Part shown: one piece after another, positions 9,031 to 17,343 of the stretch
Position numbering within the stretch: the first letter of the stretch is position 1
Layout of the letters: the number at the start of each line of letters is the position of its first letter
NCBI GenBank assembly: GCA_047606825.1
Contig: JASGDY010000098.1
Coordinates: 1 to 36,711, forward strand
DNA: 36,711 nucleotides
From: Rhizosphaericola sp047606825
GTDB lineage: Bacteria; Bacteroidota; Bacteroidia; Chitinophagales; Chitinophagaceae
Direction: 5' to 3'
Notes under the pieces: generated by a model
What the model was told of the DNA's origin: nothing
Seen by the model: only the letters and a program-made list of their open reading frames with translations
Database searches by the model: none
Translations under genes and position numbers: made by a program

Positions 9031-10494
9031 TTACAACGCAAACCCATTCACGTATGCCTGTATCGTTTCGTCGTCTATTTCATGGAATACCTTTACCGTC
9101 CCGTCCTGCAACAGAAGACCATATTGCGGTATTTCCGTGATGCTTGCCGTCAGGTCGTTCCTATGACTTTTGTTGATGCGGTAATTGGTAAAGGAAGATA
9201 GCCCACGCTTGGTGATTGCCACTATCCAATCGTTGTGGTCTTTGTCAAAGGAGAGGAACATAAGATTAAGGGACGGATACGCATCATGGTATCGCCTTGT
9301 TTTGGGAAGACCTTCGATACACGGTCCGCACCAGCTTGCCCAGAAGTCAATCAGCAAAGGCTTTCCTTTGAAACTTTCCAATACTTTGGTGAGGTCGACA
9401 GATTGCAGGTGCTGGTCATACAACGTCTTGTCGGATGGTTTGTTCTGTACGGTGGTATTGTACTCCTTGGAAATCTTGTTGAGTGCAATCTGTTCCAATA
9501 CGTCCTCTTTGAATACAGAATTGCTGGCATCTTGTTTTAACTGCCGCATCATCGGTAGGTCGAGGCTTATTTTGTGTCGGTTGGCATAAAATTCCAACGT
9601 TGAAACCCAGAACTGATAAGGGATACTTTTGTTGTTGAAATATTTACGTACTATCTTATAACGATAATTTATTGTTTCTAAATACGAGGTAGAATTGTCT
9701 TGTGCATCTCGAAAGTAGGGTAAGATTTCAAGTAGAATACCATTGACGCTGTTGCGGATAAAATTGTCTTTTGACATCTTCTCCATTTGTTGCACAAGTT
9801 CCAAGATATTTTTTCTATAAAAGGCAGTGTCCAAAAATTCTTCGTATATCGTATTCTGAAAATAAGACTTTTTTAGATAGTAGGCATCGATGTCCTCAAA
9901 AACTTTATCTCTTGTACTGTCCGGTATTTTGTGTTGGCTGCTCAACAAAGCCGCCATTTCTTTTTCACGTCTGCGGTTAACATCCAAAACCGCCTCTACA
10001 TATTTGAATTTTCGTAAAAACAGTTCTCTGTCGTTTACGTCATATATCTTGGTGTCAATCGTGTCATTGCTCTTCCTGAAAGATTCTGTTTCCTTTTTCA
10101 AAAAATAATAGGCGGAATCCTGTAGTGGTTTATTGCGTGTATTTACCGTAAATCCATTCGCAGCTACTTCAATCCTGATAGAATCGGGTTGATATAGCTG
10201 AACAACAGTGTCTTTGTCCTGGTACTTCAAAAAGACATTGATTCCAGTCTGGCTCATCGGGAAATCAGCTTCCAGCCCAGGTTTGAGAATCGTATTTGAA
10301 TAATAAAAGCCGGAGAAATTACTCGTAACACCCATCTGAATAAGTGGATTGTCCGCAGTTGTGTCCAGGTAGACGATAGATATATGGGTTGACTGCTGGC
10401 GGCGTTCGCCAGACTTGCAACTATAGATTGCCAATGGTATCGATATTAAACAATACAGTACATTTTTTATTTCACTGACACTCTCGGACATCAT
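9031..10494 (-). CDS. TlpA/thioredoxin-fold lipoprotein, copy 2 (CGPC)
   Basis: This is a predicted lipoprotein of 487 aa with a C-terminal thioredoxin domain. The hydrophobic stretch VLYCLISIPLAIYSC ends at Cys26, an acceptable though not ideal lipobox. A charged helical middle region (about 130-350) carries no known motif. The redox site is LIDFWASWCGPC, with Cys389 and Cys392, followed by the strand LMFLSFDKDHNDW and the cis-proline region ITEIPQYGLLLQDG. ATG at 10494 is immediately followed by a second ATG. It is 41 bases upstream of copy 1, so the two are probably co-transcribed. The likely function is thiol reduction in the periplasm. The partner is unknown. Confidence 0.83.
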   Translation of the reverse strand: MMSESVSEIKNVLYCLISIPLAIYSCKSGERRQQSTHISIVYLDTTADNPLIQMGVTSNFSGFYYSNTILKPGLEADFPMSQTGINVFLKYQDKDTVVQLYQPDSIRIEVAANGFTVNTRNKPLQDSAYYFLKKETESFRKSNDTIDTKIYDVNDRELFLRKFKYVEAVLDVNRRREKEMAALLSSQHKIPDSTRDKVFEDIDAYYLKKSYFQNTIYEEFLDTAFYRKNILELVQQMEKMSKDNFIRNSVNGILLEILPYFRDAQDNSTSYLETINYRYKIVRKYFNNKSIPYQFWVSTLEFYANRHKISLDLPMMRQLKQDASNSVFKEDVLEQIALNKISKEYNTTVQNKPSDKTLYDQHLQSVDLTKVLESFKGKPLLIDFWASWCGPCIEGLPKTRRYHDAYPSLNLMFLSFDKDHNDWIVAITKRGLSSFTNYRINKSHRNDLTASITEIPQYGLLLQDGTVKVFHEIDDETIQAYVNGFAL

Positions 10495-10542
10495 TTCTTG
10501 GTAATTTGTAATGGTGGGCTAATAAATGGAAAGATAATGTTT

Positions 10543-10690
10543 TTATAGGTTCTTTCCTATTGTTTTTTCCAGTGGCTTGTCTATTGGGCGCGTCGCGTCG
10601 GCACTTAATATTTTCCCTTTTGCCCTTATTCATTTCCGATAATTTTTTACTTTAAAATACAGCCCTGCCATTTTAGTAAAACCAACTTTC
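10543..10690 (-). pseudogene. Decayed 3' end of a fourth TlpA-like gene
   Basis: In the gap between copies 2 and 3 the minus strand aligns with the last part of copy 3. The final readable piece, KILSADATRPIDKPLEK then TIGKNL and stop (TAA at 10543-10545), matches KMISSDAPRPSEPALEK then LIEQNL and stop of the gene at 10730. Further upstream the DNA match continues through the ATG-GGCAAR block, but with a two-base and a one-base deletion, so the frame is broken, and similarity fades near 10680-10690. This is best read as the remnant of a duplicated gene whose 5' part is lost. The alignment was made by eye. Confidence 0.7.
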
Positions 10691-10729
10691 TTTGCCTCGT
10701 CACTCGGGTTTAGACAGAAAGAAAATATT

Positions 10730-12163
10730 TTAGAGGTTCTGCTCTATCAGTTTTTCCAACGCTGGTTCGCTTGGGCGGGGCGCGTCGGAGGATATCATTT
10801 TGCCGTCCTTGCCGATGAGCATGTAACGAGGGATCGTCTTGATATTATACCTGTCATTGAAATTTTGCAAAGAACTACCTGAAAGACAGAAACTTGAACC
10901 GGGGTCGAGGCCTTCCTCCCGGCTTGCCATTTTCCAGCTTGAGGTTTCCTTGTCAACGGAAACGAACAAGAACTTAACAGGTTTGTTTATGTATTTCCTC
11001 TGTAGTTTCCTGGAATAGGGCATTTCGTTCCTGCACGGCATGCACCAGCTTGCCCAAACGTCTATGTAAACAAGACTCCCTTTCATTGCTTTTACCAAGG
11101 AATCCAGGTTGTTTATTTTTTTATTATCGTAGGTTCGGATTGATAGCTGCGTTTTTCGGTTTTTCAAGTCCGTATTGTCGTCAATGATATTTTGAATATA
11201 TTCTTTCAATACCCTATCGGATGCCGTGTTTATAAAATCCTTGACAAACCAAGCATCATATAGTTGCCTATCCACGACCGCTTCTTTGGCAGCCAGGAAC
11301 TGCAACCGGTCCTTCATTTTTATGTCAGACACGTTTTTTCCGATATAGGCATATATGGAATCAAGCAAATGTTCCTTTTGTCCACGGTATTGGTACTTGA
11401 TGTACAGGTACCTAAAACGATAGGAACTCCTTTCATAGTCTCCCAGAATGGAGTCGGTCACAAATGTCTGGAGATTGTTGAGGTAATCTTCGTATTCAGG
11501 TGTTAAATGACCATACCGGGTAATCCAATTCATTTGATCTTCCAGCAAGGAGAGTCTGAACCAGGTTTTCATGCCGTTTACAAAACTATCCGACATATTG
11601 TTTTCTTTTGCGAACACATCCAAAAACTGTAGATTACTATTATACTGGAGTGTTGATACGCTATCCAATACGTTGATATCATGTTTTATTTTTATTCCAT
11701 ATAAAACACGTAGGTCTTCCAAATAGCGGATACGATATACCGTATTGTTCATTTTGTTCGAAAAGTCCAATTCTGCATTTCGAATTGAATCCCCACTGTA
11801 TAATTTTGCGATGTCTTGGCTAATCGTAGCTTTCAAATTTTCTCTTGGGTTTACTATAAAATATTGGTATGTCCTTGGTGTGATACGATAAAATACGATA
11901 GGCATGTTGCTGTAAATCACTGTTCTTTGTTTTGGTCCTAAGTGTACAAACGACATATCGCTTGTTTCGTTTAGGTAAGACATCACAATCGTGGTGTCTG
12001 AGATATTTGTCAACACTATGCTGTCCCGCAAACTGTCGGTATCGAAGTCTATACTGTCAACAGCATCCTTATTTGATGAGCCATTTCTGTCTTTGTCGGG
12101 TTGGCATTGCATCAATAGCAACCCTATAGGGAATGCAAAACACCAGAATCGTAAATATGTCAT
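10730..12163 (-). CDS. TlpA/thioredoxin-fold lipoprotein, copy 3 (CMPC)
   Basis: This is a predicted 477 aa lipoprotein. The N-terminus FWCFAFPIGLLLMQC ends at Cys20, followed by a polar linker (QPDKDRNGSSNKD). A beta-rich part and a helical middle lead to a C-terminal TlpA-type thioredoxin domain with LVYIDVWASWCMPC, redox Cys374 and Cys377. The strand FLFVSVDKETSSWKMA and the cis-proline loop KTIPRYMLIGKDGK follow. It is the first gene of the cluster and is followed by a decayed copy of its own 3' end, which shows local duplication. Function is only assignable to the thiol-disulfide oxidoreductase fold. No ResA/CcmG partner genes for cytochrome c maturation are nearby. Confidence 0.84.
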   Translation of the reverse strand: MTYLRFWCFAFPIGLLLMQCQPDKDRNGSSNKDAVDSIDFDTDSLRDSIVLTNISDTTIVMSYLNETSDMSFVHLGPKQRTVIYSNMPIVFYRITPRTYQYFIVNPRENLKATISQDIAKLYSGDSIRNAELDFSNKMNNTVYRIRYLEDLRVLYGIKIKHDINVLDSVSTLQYNSNLQFLDVFAKENNMSDSFVNGMKTWFRLSLLEDQMNWITRYGHLTPEYEDYLNNLQTFVTDSILGDYERSSYRFRYLYIKYQYRGQKEHLLDSIYAYIGKNVSDIKMKDRLQFLAAKEAVVDRQLYDAWFVKDFINTASDRVLKEYIQNIIDDNTDLKNRKTQLSIRTYDNKKINNLDSLVKAMKGSLVYIDVWASWCMPCRNEMPYSRKLQRKYINKPVKFLFVSVDKETSSWKMASREEGLDPGSSFCLSGSSLQNFNDRYNIKTIPRYMLIGKDGKMISSDAPRPSEPALEKLIEQNL

Positions 12164-12479
12164 ATTGGATTATTTACAGAGCATGCAAAAACAATTAATT
12201 ACAATATCAACCTTGTACCAAAAACGCGGAAATACAACATTGGATTAGCTATTGAACAACAAAAACAGAAACTAACCTATAAAATTAGTTATATTTTCAT
12301 AAAGTACAAAGAATTTTTTCAATCTGCCCACAGCCAGGGAATGAAGCCTTCCTAAACAACTTATGTTACGGACTGGCAGCGTGTCGCCATAGGAAGCAGA
12401 GGAGATTATCCATCTCGCCTTGTTCGAAACGAGTTGCATTTTTGGGGAACAAATGCACAACTTATTGAATAAGGGAAGC
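12164..12479. other. Intergenic region with hairpin-rich non-coding block
   Basis: Between the TlpA-like cluster and the TetR gene there are about 315 bases. The left part (12164-12310) is AT-rich and probably carries the promoter of copy 3, though no exact TAnnTTTG is seen. The part at 12330-12470 is of higher GC and holds short inverted repeats such as TGCATTT/AAATGCA around 12433-12455. A 62-codon open frame on the minus strand (12272-12460) has no recognisable product and I do not call it a gene. Confidence 0.35.
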
Positions 12480-13067
12480 TTATTTGAGCCCTTTGCTGAT
12501 GATGCTTGTGACCCAGTCGAGTCTACTGGTCAATTCCTCGATTTTGCCAAAAAGAAAAATTTCCTGTTCTAGGCCTTTCAGTGCATAGATGAGGTTGGTA
12601 GTAAGGAAATTGAGGTCTTGCACGGAGATGGCGGCGATGTCGTTGCTTTTCATCCCAAGGACGAGCATCTGCCGGAAAATAGCGTATTCCTGTTGAAAAG
12701 TAGCATTTCGGACGATATGCAATATTTGTAGGTTTTCTCGGACATCATTGAGCAGGTTTTGGTAATCGTTGAGCAGGTTGACCAGCAACCTCAAACGTTC
12801 CCTGTTGAAGTTCAGGAAGTTGTCATAAAAAGACCGGTTGACCTTGATTTTGGATGCGGCCTTATTGAGGATGTCGGTCAATTCCTGTTGGGTAAAAGCG
12901 GTGAAAACCTGTTCCTTGTTTTTAAAATAATAATAGAGCGAACTCCTTCCCATCCCACAGGCTGCCGCAATATGGGCCATCGTGACATCGTTGTAGCCCC
13001 GCAACTTAAATACCTGCTTGGACGCTACGACTATTTGCTCTTTCGTGACGATGGTTTTTGTATCCAT
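12480..13067 (-). CDS. TetR family transcriptional regulator
   Basis: This is a predicted DNA-binding repressor. From the ATG at 13067 the protein is 195 aa. The N-terminal TetR helix-turn-helix is clear: VTKEQIVVASKQVFKLRGYNDVTMAHIAAACGMGRSSLYYYFKNKEQVF, with the turn AAACGMGRSSLYYYF near residues 36-50. The C-terminal ligand domain is all helical and unassigned. The frame is open to an ATG at 13112, but the extra 15 residues (MLYETSFRHFHYFCL) look unlike a TetR start. A TAnnTTTG element lies only five bases upstream of the ATG at 13067. The target is unknown. The next genes are the minus-strand TlpA-like cluster downstream and the divergent mrp, and either could be regulated. Confidence 0.87.
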   Translation of the reverse strand: MDTKTIVTKEQIVVASKQVFKLRGYNDVTMAHIAAACGMGRSSLYYYFKNKEQVFTAFTQQELTDILNKAASKIKVNRSFYDNFLNFNRERLRLLVNLLNDYQNLLNDVRENLQILHIVRNATFQQEYAIFRQMLVLGMKSNDIAAISVQDLNFLTTNLIYALKGLEQEIFLFGKIEELTSRLDWVTSIISKGLK

Positions 13068-13071
13068 TAGA

Positions 13072-13079
13072 CAAAAATA
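13072..13079 (-). promoter_or_regulatory. -7 promoter element close to the TetR start
   Basis: The minus strand reads TATTTTTG, an exact TAnnTTTG match ending five bases before the ATG at 13067. If used, the transcript would have little or no leader. If translation starts at 13112 instead, it is a chance match. Confidence 0.35.
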
Positions 13080-13307
13080 ATGAAAATGTCGAAAAGATGT
13101 TTCGTATAACATCCTTCGTCAGAACAAGGCATCTGGCCCGGCTTTGAATGTATTCTCCTTACTTTTTGCTTGAGAAAAAATGGCAAAAAGTCAATCCCGA
13201 AAAGTTATCATTTGAGGCGTTGGTAATTTTGCGTATTCCCAAACCGTCCCATTTCCCTACTGCCAGAGCTAATGTCCCAACACCTACTTAAATCCAGCTT
13301 TTTGCAC

Positions 13308-13315
13308 TAATTTTG
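13308..13315 (+). promoter_or_regulatory. -7 promoter element of mrp
   Basis: TAATTTTG matches TAnnTTTG exactly, 52 bases before the mrp ATG. No TTG is present at the -33 distance. Confidence 0.45.
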
Positions 13316-13367
13316 CCTTAGAAAAATCAATAGGGACACACAGCTCTCAACAAAATAAAGACAAACG

Positions 13368-14462
13368 ATGACGGAAGCAGATATATTAAAGGCATTAAGC
13401 AACGTAGAAGACCCGGATTTCAAGAAAGATATCGTCACGCTCAACATGGTGAAAGACCTGGTCATCGATGGCGACAACGTATCGTTTACCATCGTGTTGA
13501 CAACGCCTGCGTGCCCGTTGAAAGAGATGTTTGAAACAACCTCCACCAACGCCATCCGTCTGTTGGTCAACAAAAACGCCCAAGTCTCCATCAACTTTAC
13601 ATCCAATACCTCCACTAAAAGGGTCGATACACAACAACTGCTACCCGGCGTGAAAAACGTCATCGCCGTCGTCAGCGGCAAAGGCGGCGTAGGCAAAAGT
13701 ACCATCTCCGCCAACCTGGCAATGGCACTTGCAAAAGGCGGCGCGAAAGTCGGACTGATGGACGCGGACATCTACGGCCCAAGCGTTCCTATCATGTTTG
13801 GCGTGCGTGGCGAACGCCCCAAAATGACCAACGTCAACAACAAAGGCTATATCGTCCCACTGGAAAAATACGGCATTAAACTATTGAGTATCGGTCTGCT
13901 GGTAGACGAACGGCAGGCTGTCGTCTGGAGAGGCCCGATGGTCAGCAGCGCCATCCGCCAGTTTATCACCGACGTCGCCTGGGGCGACCTGGACTACCTC
14001 ATCATCGACATGCCGCCTGGAACGGGCGACATACACCTGACCATTATGCAGACTGTCCCGGTTACAGGTGTCGTCATCGTGACCACACCGCAGGACGTCG
14101 CACTGGCAGATGCCAAAAAAGGAATCGCCATGTTTGGACAGGCGCAGATTGACGTTCCCATATTGGGTCTGGTGGAAAACATGTCCTATTTCACTCCAGC
14201 CGAACTGCCGGACAACAAATATTACATCTTCGGAAAAGACGGCGGTAAAAAACTCGCCAGCGAGTACGAAATTGAGCTGTTGGGACAGATTCCCATCGTC
14301 CAAAGCATCCGCGAAGGCGGCGACAAGGGCCTGCCCGCCATGGACGGCGACGACACCATCGTCCGCAAGGCTTTTGCAGAATTTGCAGGCAACACCGCCC
14401 GCCAGATCGCCATCCGCAACGTCAACCACAAACCGACAAAGAAAGTGGAAGTGGTGGAGTAA
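13368..14462 (+). CDS. mrp: Mrp/ApbC-type iron-sulfur carrier P-loop ATPase
   Basis: This cytoplasmic P-loop ATPase of the Mrp/NBP35 family helps deliver Fe-S clusters. It has an N-terminal MIP18/DUF59 domain (about residues 1-85, with TPACPLK near 46-52), then the deviant Walker A SGKGGVGKS at 103-111. MDADIYGPSVP follows near 131, and the switch motif DMPPGTGD lies at 214-221. Length is 364 aa. The region that in proteobacterial Mrp carries the CPxC cluster-binding pair reads ENMSYFTPAELPDNKYYIFGK (270-290) and has no cysteine, which I recall as common in Bacteroidota homologues. How it would hold a cluster is open. The gene is monocistronic and convergent with lepA. Confidence 0.93.
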   Translation: MTEADILKALSNVEDPDFKKDIVTLNMVKDLVIDGDNVSFTIVLTTPACPLKEMFETTSTNAIRLLVNKNAQVSINFTSNTSTKRVDTQQLLPGVKNVIAVVSGKGGVGKSTISANLAMALAKGGAKVGLMDADIYGPSVPIMFGVRGERPKMTNVNNKGYIVPLEKYGIKLLSIGLLVDERQAVVWRGPMVSSAIRQFITDVAWGDLDYLIIDMPPGTGDIHLTIMQTVPVTGVVIVTTPQDVALADAKKGIAMFGQAQIDVPILGLVENMSYFTPAELPDNKYYIFGKDGGKKLASEYEIELLGQIPIVQSIREGGDKGLPAMDGDDTIVRKAFAEFAGNTARQIAIRNVNHKPTKKVEVVE

Positions 14463-14519
14463 GGTGGAAATTGGGCAACCATCGTTGTTGCTGCCGTAGG
14501 TGACGCATAGTGTATAATC

Positions 14520-14578
14520 GTCCGATACAAAGAATAAAGCCGTTCAAAATTTGAACGGCTTTATTCTTTGTATCGGAC
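14520..14578. terminator. Very long perfect inverted repeat, bidirectional terminator
   Basis: Arms of 29 bases at 14520-14548 and 14550-14578 are perfectly complementary around a single central A. The inner part (AAAGCCGTTCAAA and its complement) is a normal bidirectional terminator stem for the convergent mrp and lepA genes. The outer about 16 bp (GTCCGATACAAAGAAT and complement) is far longer than a terminator needs. Confidence 0.8.
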
Positions 14579-14610
14579 AGCTTTTTGCCTTTTTACTTTT
14601 AACTTAAACA

Positions 14611-16395
14611 CTAATCCAGTTTGAGCACCGCGAGAAAAGCTTCCTGCGGCACTTCCACGCTACCGATCTGGCGCATACGTTTTTTACCTTCTTTCTGTTT
14701 TTCGAGGAGTTTTCGTTTACGGGAAATGTCGCCGCCGTAACATTTGGCGGTCACGTCCTTGCGGAGTGCGCTGATGGTCTCGCGGGCGATGACTTTGGCA
14801 CCGATGGCAGCCTGTACGGCAATCTGGAACTGTTGACGCGGCAATAGTTCTTTCAGTTTTTCGCAGAGCCTGCGTCCGAAATCCTGTGAACGGCTGCGGT
14901 GAATCAACGCGCTCAGCGCATCGACCTTTTCGCCGTTGAGCAAAATATCCATTTTGACAATATCGCTCACACGATAGTCAATCGGCGTATAGTCAAACGA
15001 AGCGTAGCCGCGTGTCTGGCTTTTCAGTTTGTCGTAGAAGTCAAAGACGATTTCCGTCAACGGCATTTCAAATGTCAGTTCCACACGTGTCTGCGTGAGA
15101 TAGGTCTGGTTCATCAATATGCCGCGCTTGCCGAGGCACAAGGTCATGATGTTGCCGATATATTCAGGCGAACTGATAATCTGCGCACGGATAAACGGCT
15201 CTTCGATGCGGTCAATCTTGGTGATTTCCGGCATCTGAGACGGGTTGTTGACGATGATTTTTTCGTCGCGCGTGGTATAGGCGTGGAAACTCACGTTAGG
15301 AACAGTCGTGATGACCGTCTGGTTAAACTCTCGTTCGAGACGTTCCTGTATGATTTCCATGTGCAGCAAGCCCAGGAAGCCGCAACGGAAGCCAAAACCC
15401 AATGCCTGTGAGGTTTCCAGTTCAAACGTGAGAGAGGCATCATTCAACTGTAATTTTTCCATACAGTCGCGGAGTTCCTCAAAATCCTCGGTCACGACCG
15501 GGAAAATACCCGCAAAAACCATCGGCTTGACTTCCGAGAAACCCTTGATGGGCGATGCCGGTGTTTTGACCAGCGTAATCGTATCGCCGACCTTGATTTC
15601 CTTGGCATTTTTGATGCCGGTGACGATATAGCCGACGTTGCCCGCGCTGATTTCCCTGGTCGGCGAAAGTCCGAGTTTCAGCACGCCGATTTCGTCCGCA
15701 TGGTATTCTGCCTTGGTCGCGAGGAATTTAATCTGGTCGTTGGTGCGGAGCGTTCCGTTCATCAAGCGGTAATAGGCGATGACACCTCTGAAACTATTGA
15801 AAACACTGTCAAATATCAATGCCTGCAACGGTGCCTGAGGGTCTCCCTTGGGCGCGGGGATACGTTCCACAATCGCATCCAAAATCTCCTGAATGCCAAT
15901 ACCGCTCTTGCCGCTTGCCAGCAAAATATCGGAACCCTTGCAGCCAATCAGTTCGATTATCTGGTCTTTCACCTCGGGAATCATCGCGCCGTCCATGTCG
16001 ATTTTGTTGATGACGGGAATAATCTCGAGGTCGTTGTCAATTGCAAGGTAGAGGTTGCTGATGGTCTGCGCCTGTATGCCCTGCGTCGCGTCCACGAGCA
16101 GCAGCGCACCTTCGCAAGCCGCGAGTGCACGGCTCACTTCGTAGCTGAAATCGACGTGTCCCGGCGTATCGATAAGATTAAATGTATAAGTCGTGCCGTT
16201 GGCCACATACTGCATCTGTATGGCGTGGCTCTTGATAGTAATGCCTTTTTCGCGTTCCAGGTCCATGTCGTCCAAGACCTGGTTCATCATGTCACGTTCG
16301 CCGATGGTTTTGGTAAATTCCAACAGACGGTCGGCAAGCGTACTTTTCCCATGGTCGATATGGGCGATGATGCAAAAATTCCTGATTTTGTCCAT
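14611..16395 (-). CDS. lepA: Elongation factor 4 (LepA) back-translocating GTPase
   Basis: LepA is a ribosome-binding translational GTPase that acts on stalled or mis-translocated ribosomes. From the ATG at 16395 it is 594 aa, the usual size. G1 is AHIDHGKST near residues 9-17, G3 is DTPGHVDF near 75 and G4 is NKID near 130. The domains EF-G II, III and V follow, and the LepA-specific C-terminal domain ends in GDISRKRKLLEKQKEGKKRMRQIG and a short hydrophobic tail. The frame is open another 35 codons upstream, but MDKIRNFCIIAHIDHGKST is the family's conserved beginning. The promoter element sits only seven bases before this ATG. Confidence 0.97.
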   Translation of the reverse strand: MDKIRNFCIIAHIDHGKSTLADRLLEFTKTIGERDMMNQVLDDMDLEREKGITIKSHAIQMQYVANGTTYTFNLIDTPGHVDFSYEVSRALAACEGALLLVDATQGIQAQTISNLYLAIDNDLEIIPVINKIDMDGAMIPEVKDQIIELIGCKGSDILLASGKSGIGIQEILDAIVERIPAPKGDPQAPLQALIFDSVFNSFRGVIAYYRLMNGTLRTNDQIKFLATKAEYHADEIGVLKLGLSPTREISAGNVGYIVTGIKNAKEIKVGDTITLVKTPASPIKGFSEVKPMVFAGIFPVVTEDFEELRDCMEKLQLNDASLTFELETSQALGFGFRCGFLGLLHMEIIQERLEREFNQTVITTVPNVSFHAYTTRDEKIIVNNPSQMPEITKIDRIEEPFIRAQIISSPEYIGNIMTLCLGKRGILMNQTYLTQTRVELTFEMPLTEIVFDFYDKLKSQTRGYASFDYTPIDYRVSDIVKMDILLNGEKVDALSALIHRSRSQDFGRRLCEKLKELLPRQQFQIAVQAAIGAKVIARETISALRKDVTAKCYGGDISRKRKLLEKQKEGKKRMRQIGSVEVPQEAFLAVLKLD

Positions 16396-16401
16396 AGGTG
16401 G

Positions 16402-16409
16402 CAAAGATA
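16402..16409 (-). promoter_or_regulatory. -7 promoter element of lepA
   Basis: The minus strand reads TATCTTTG (exact TAnnTTTG). It ends seven bases before the lepA ATG, so the predicted transcript starts within a few bases of the start codon. No -33 TTG is found. Confidence 0.45.
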
Positions 16410-16505
16410 TACTGTATAAGGGATAATTTAGTGCGTTGGTAGAAGATGAACACCTTTCTTCTCCACACAGTATCCTGACGGCGTGACGGCGAAGCAGCAC
16501 CGAAG

Positions 16506-16967
16506 GTGACTAAGAGGACTTTGCGGGAAGAAATCGGGGCACTCGGTACGGGAAGCGAAGAGATTGAAACGGTTGAATTGGACGATATACATAGTTTTAT
16601 CGGGTCAAAAAACTACTGTTGGATTTGGATTGCTGTTGATAGACTTGGAAAAAGATTCATCAGCTTCGTTTTTAGCGACAGGGGAAAGAAGACGGCAGAA
16701 CAGCTTTGGAACGAAATAAAACATCACAAAATGACCAATATAGCAACTGATTATTGGAAAGCTTACGAACATATTGTCCCGCCCGAAAAGCATATTCAAT
16801 CAGAAGCGGAAACCTTTACCGTGGAGGACTACAATAGCTTGTTCAGGCATTTTTTGGCAAGAATGAAGCGAAGGTCAAAATGCTATTCAAAAAAGATAGA
16901 AATGTTGAAATTGTCAATTCTGTTATTGATGCACCATAGAAACAATACACTAACTCTACTTGATTAG
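16506..16967 (+). mobile_element. IS1-family transposase InsB part (insA missing)
   Basis: The 153 aa product is the catalytic part of an IS1-type DDE transposase. It shows the first catalytic region as VELDDIHSFIGSKNYCWIWIAVDRLGKRF near residues 22-52, ATDYWKAYEHIVP near 78-90, and the closing YNSLFRHFLARMKRRSKCYSKKIEML region. The reading begins at a GTG, with an in-frame stop a few codons before. The zinc-finger InsA frame that should precede it by about 250 bases is absent, since lepA's promoter lies there, and no terminal inverted repeat was found. It is therefore a truncated, probably immobile copy. On its right it abuts the DUF3667-like gene fragment on the other strand. Confidence 0.8.
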
Positions 16968-17158
16968 CAATGCCAATATTTTTTGTCAATTCTCTTGTAT
17001 TTTTTCTGTCCGCAATTTCCACAGAAATTTTCGGTAATTCCTTGGTTGCAGTTTGGACAATTATTAATGGGAGCAAGATATAGTACGGATTTTATTTTCC
17101 GAATCCCAATGTTATCAATGCTTTCAGAATTACAAATGCGTACTAATTTACTAAACGA
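16964..17158 (-). pseudogene. Fragment of a DUF3667-like zinc-ribbon membrane protein
   Basis: The minus strand encodes NNCPNCNQGITENFCGNCGQ followed by KKYKRIDKKYWHC and a stop at 16964. The paired CxxC knuckles followed by CGQK and KRID are typical of the start of DUF3667 family proteins. In the family a membrane domain should follow after KRIDxxY. Here the frame ends at once, exactly where the insB sequence begins on the other strand. No ATG is found in the 65-codon open frame. It reads as a gene cut by the IS1-type insertion. Confidence 0.55.
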
Positions 17159-17175
17159 TTAATATATTTCATTTC

Positions 17176-17268
17176 TCATTTCAGGTTTCGGGATTTTAGC
17201 GCTTTTCTAACTTTGTCATAATGTGTCCAAAAAATCATAGCAACTCCCAGAAAAGCGACGGGAAGAAA
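17176..17268 (-). pseudogene. Tail of a lost membrane-protein gene
   Basis: The minus strand reads VFLPVAFLGVAMIFWTHYDK followed by VRKALKSRNLK and a stop (17176-17178). It is a hydrophobic segment with a basic end, the usual look of a membrane-protein C-terminus. Nothing upstream continues it, because the terminator of the SDR operon begins at once. It may derive from the same kind of gene as the DUF3667-like fragment beside it. Confidence 0.4.
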
Positions 17269-17270
17269 AC

Positions 17271-17305
17271 TAAACAACTATGGATTTTCAATCCATAGTT
17301 GTTTA
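17271..17305 (-). terminator. Terminator of the SDR/flavoprotein operon
   Basis: Perfect 15-bp arms lie at 17271-17285 and 17291-17305 (TAAACAACTATGGAT and complement) with a 5-nt loop. On the minus strand they are followed by AGTTTTCTTCC, 39 bases beyond the SDR stop. Confidence 0.85.
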
Positions 17306-17343
17306 CTCTTGTATTGCTCATTTTCGAAAATGATATGACCGGA

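Noticed and set aside
12272..12460. 62-codon minus-strand frame between TlpA-like cluster and TetR gene
   Set aside because: Nothing protein-like is recognisable, and short inverted repeats run through it. Treated as non-coding.
15700..16419. 239-codon plus-strand frame opposite lepA
   Set aside because: It is a shadow of a complete and conserved lepA.
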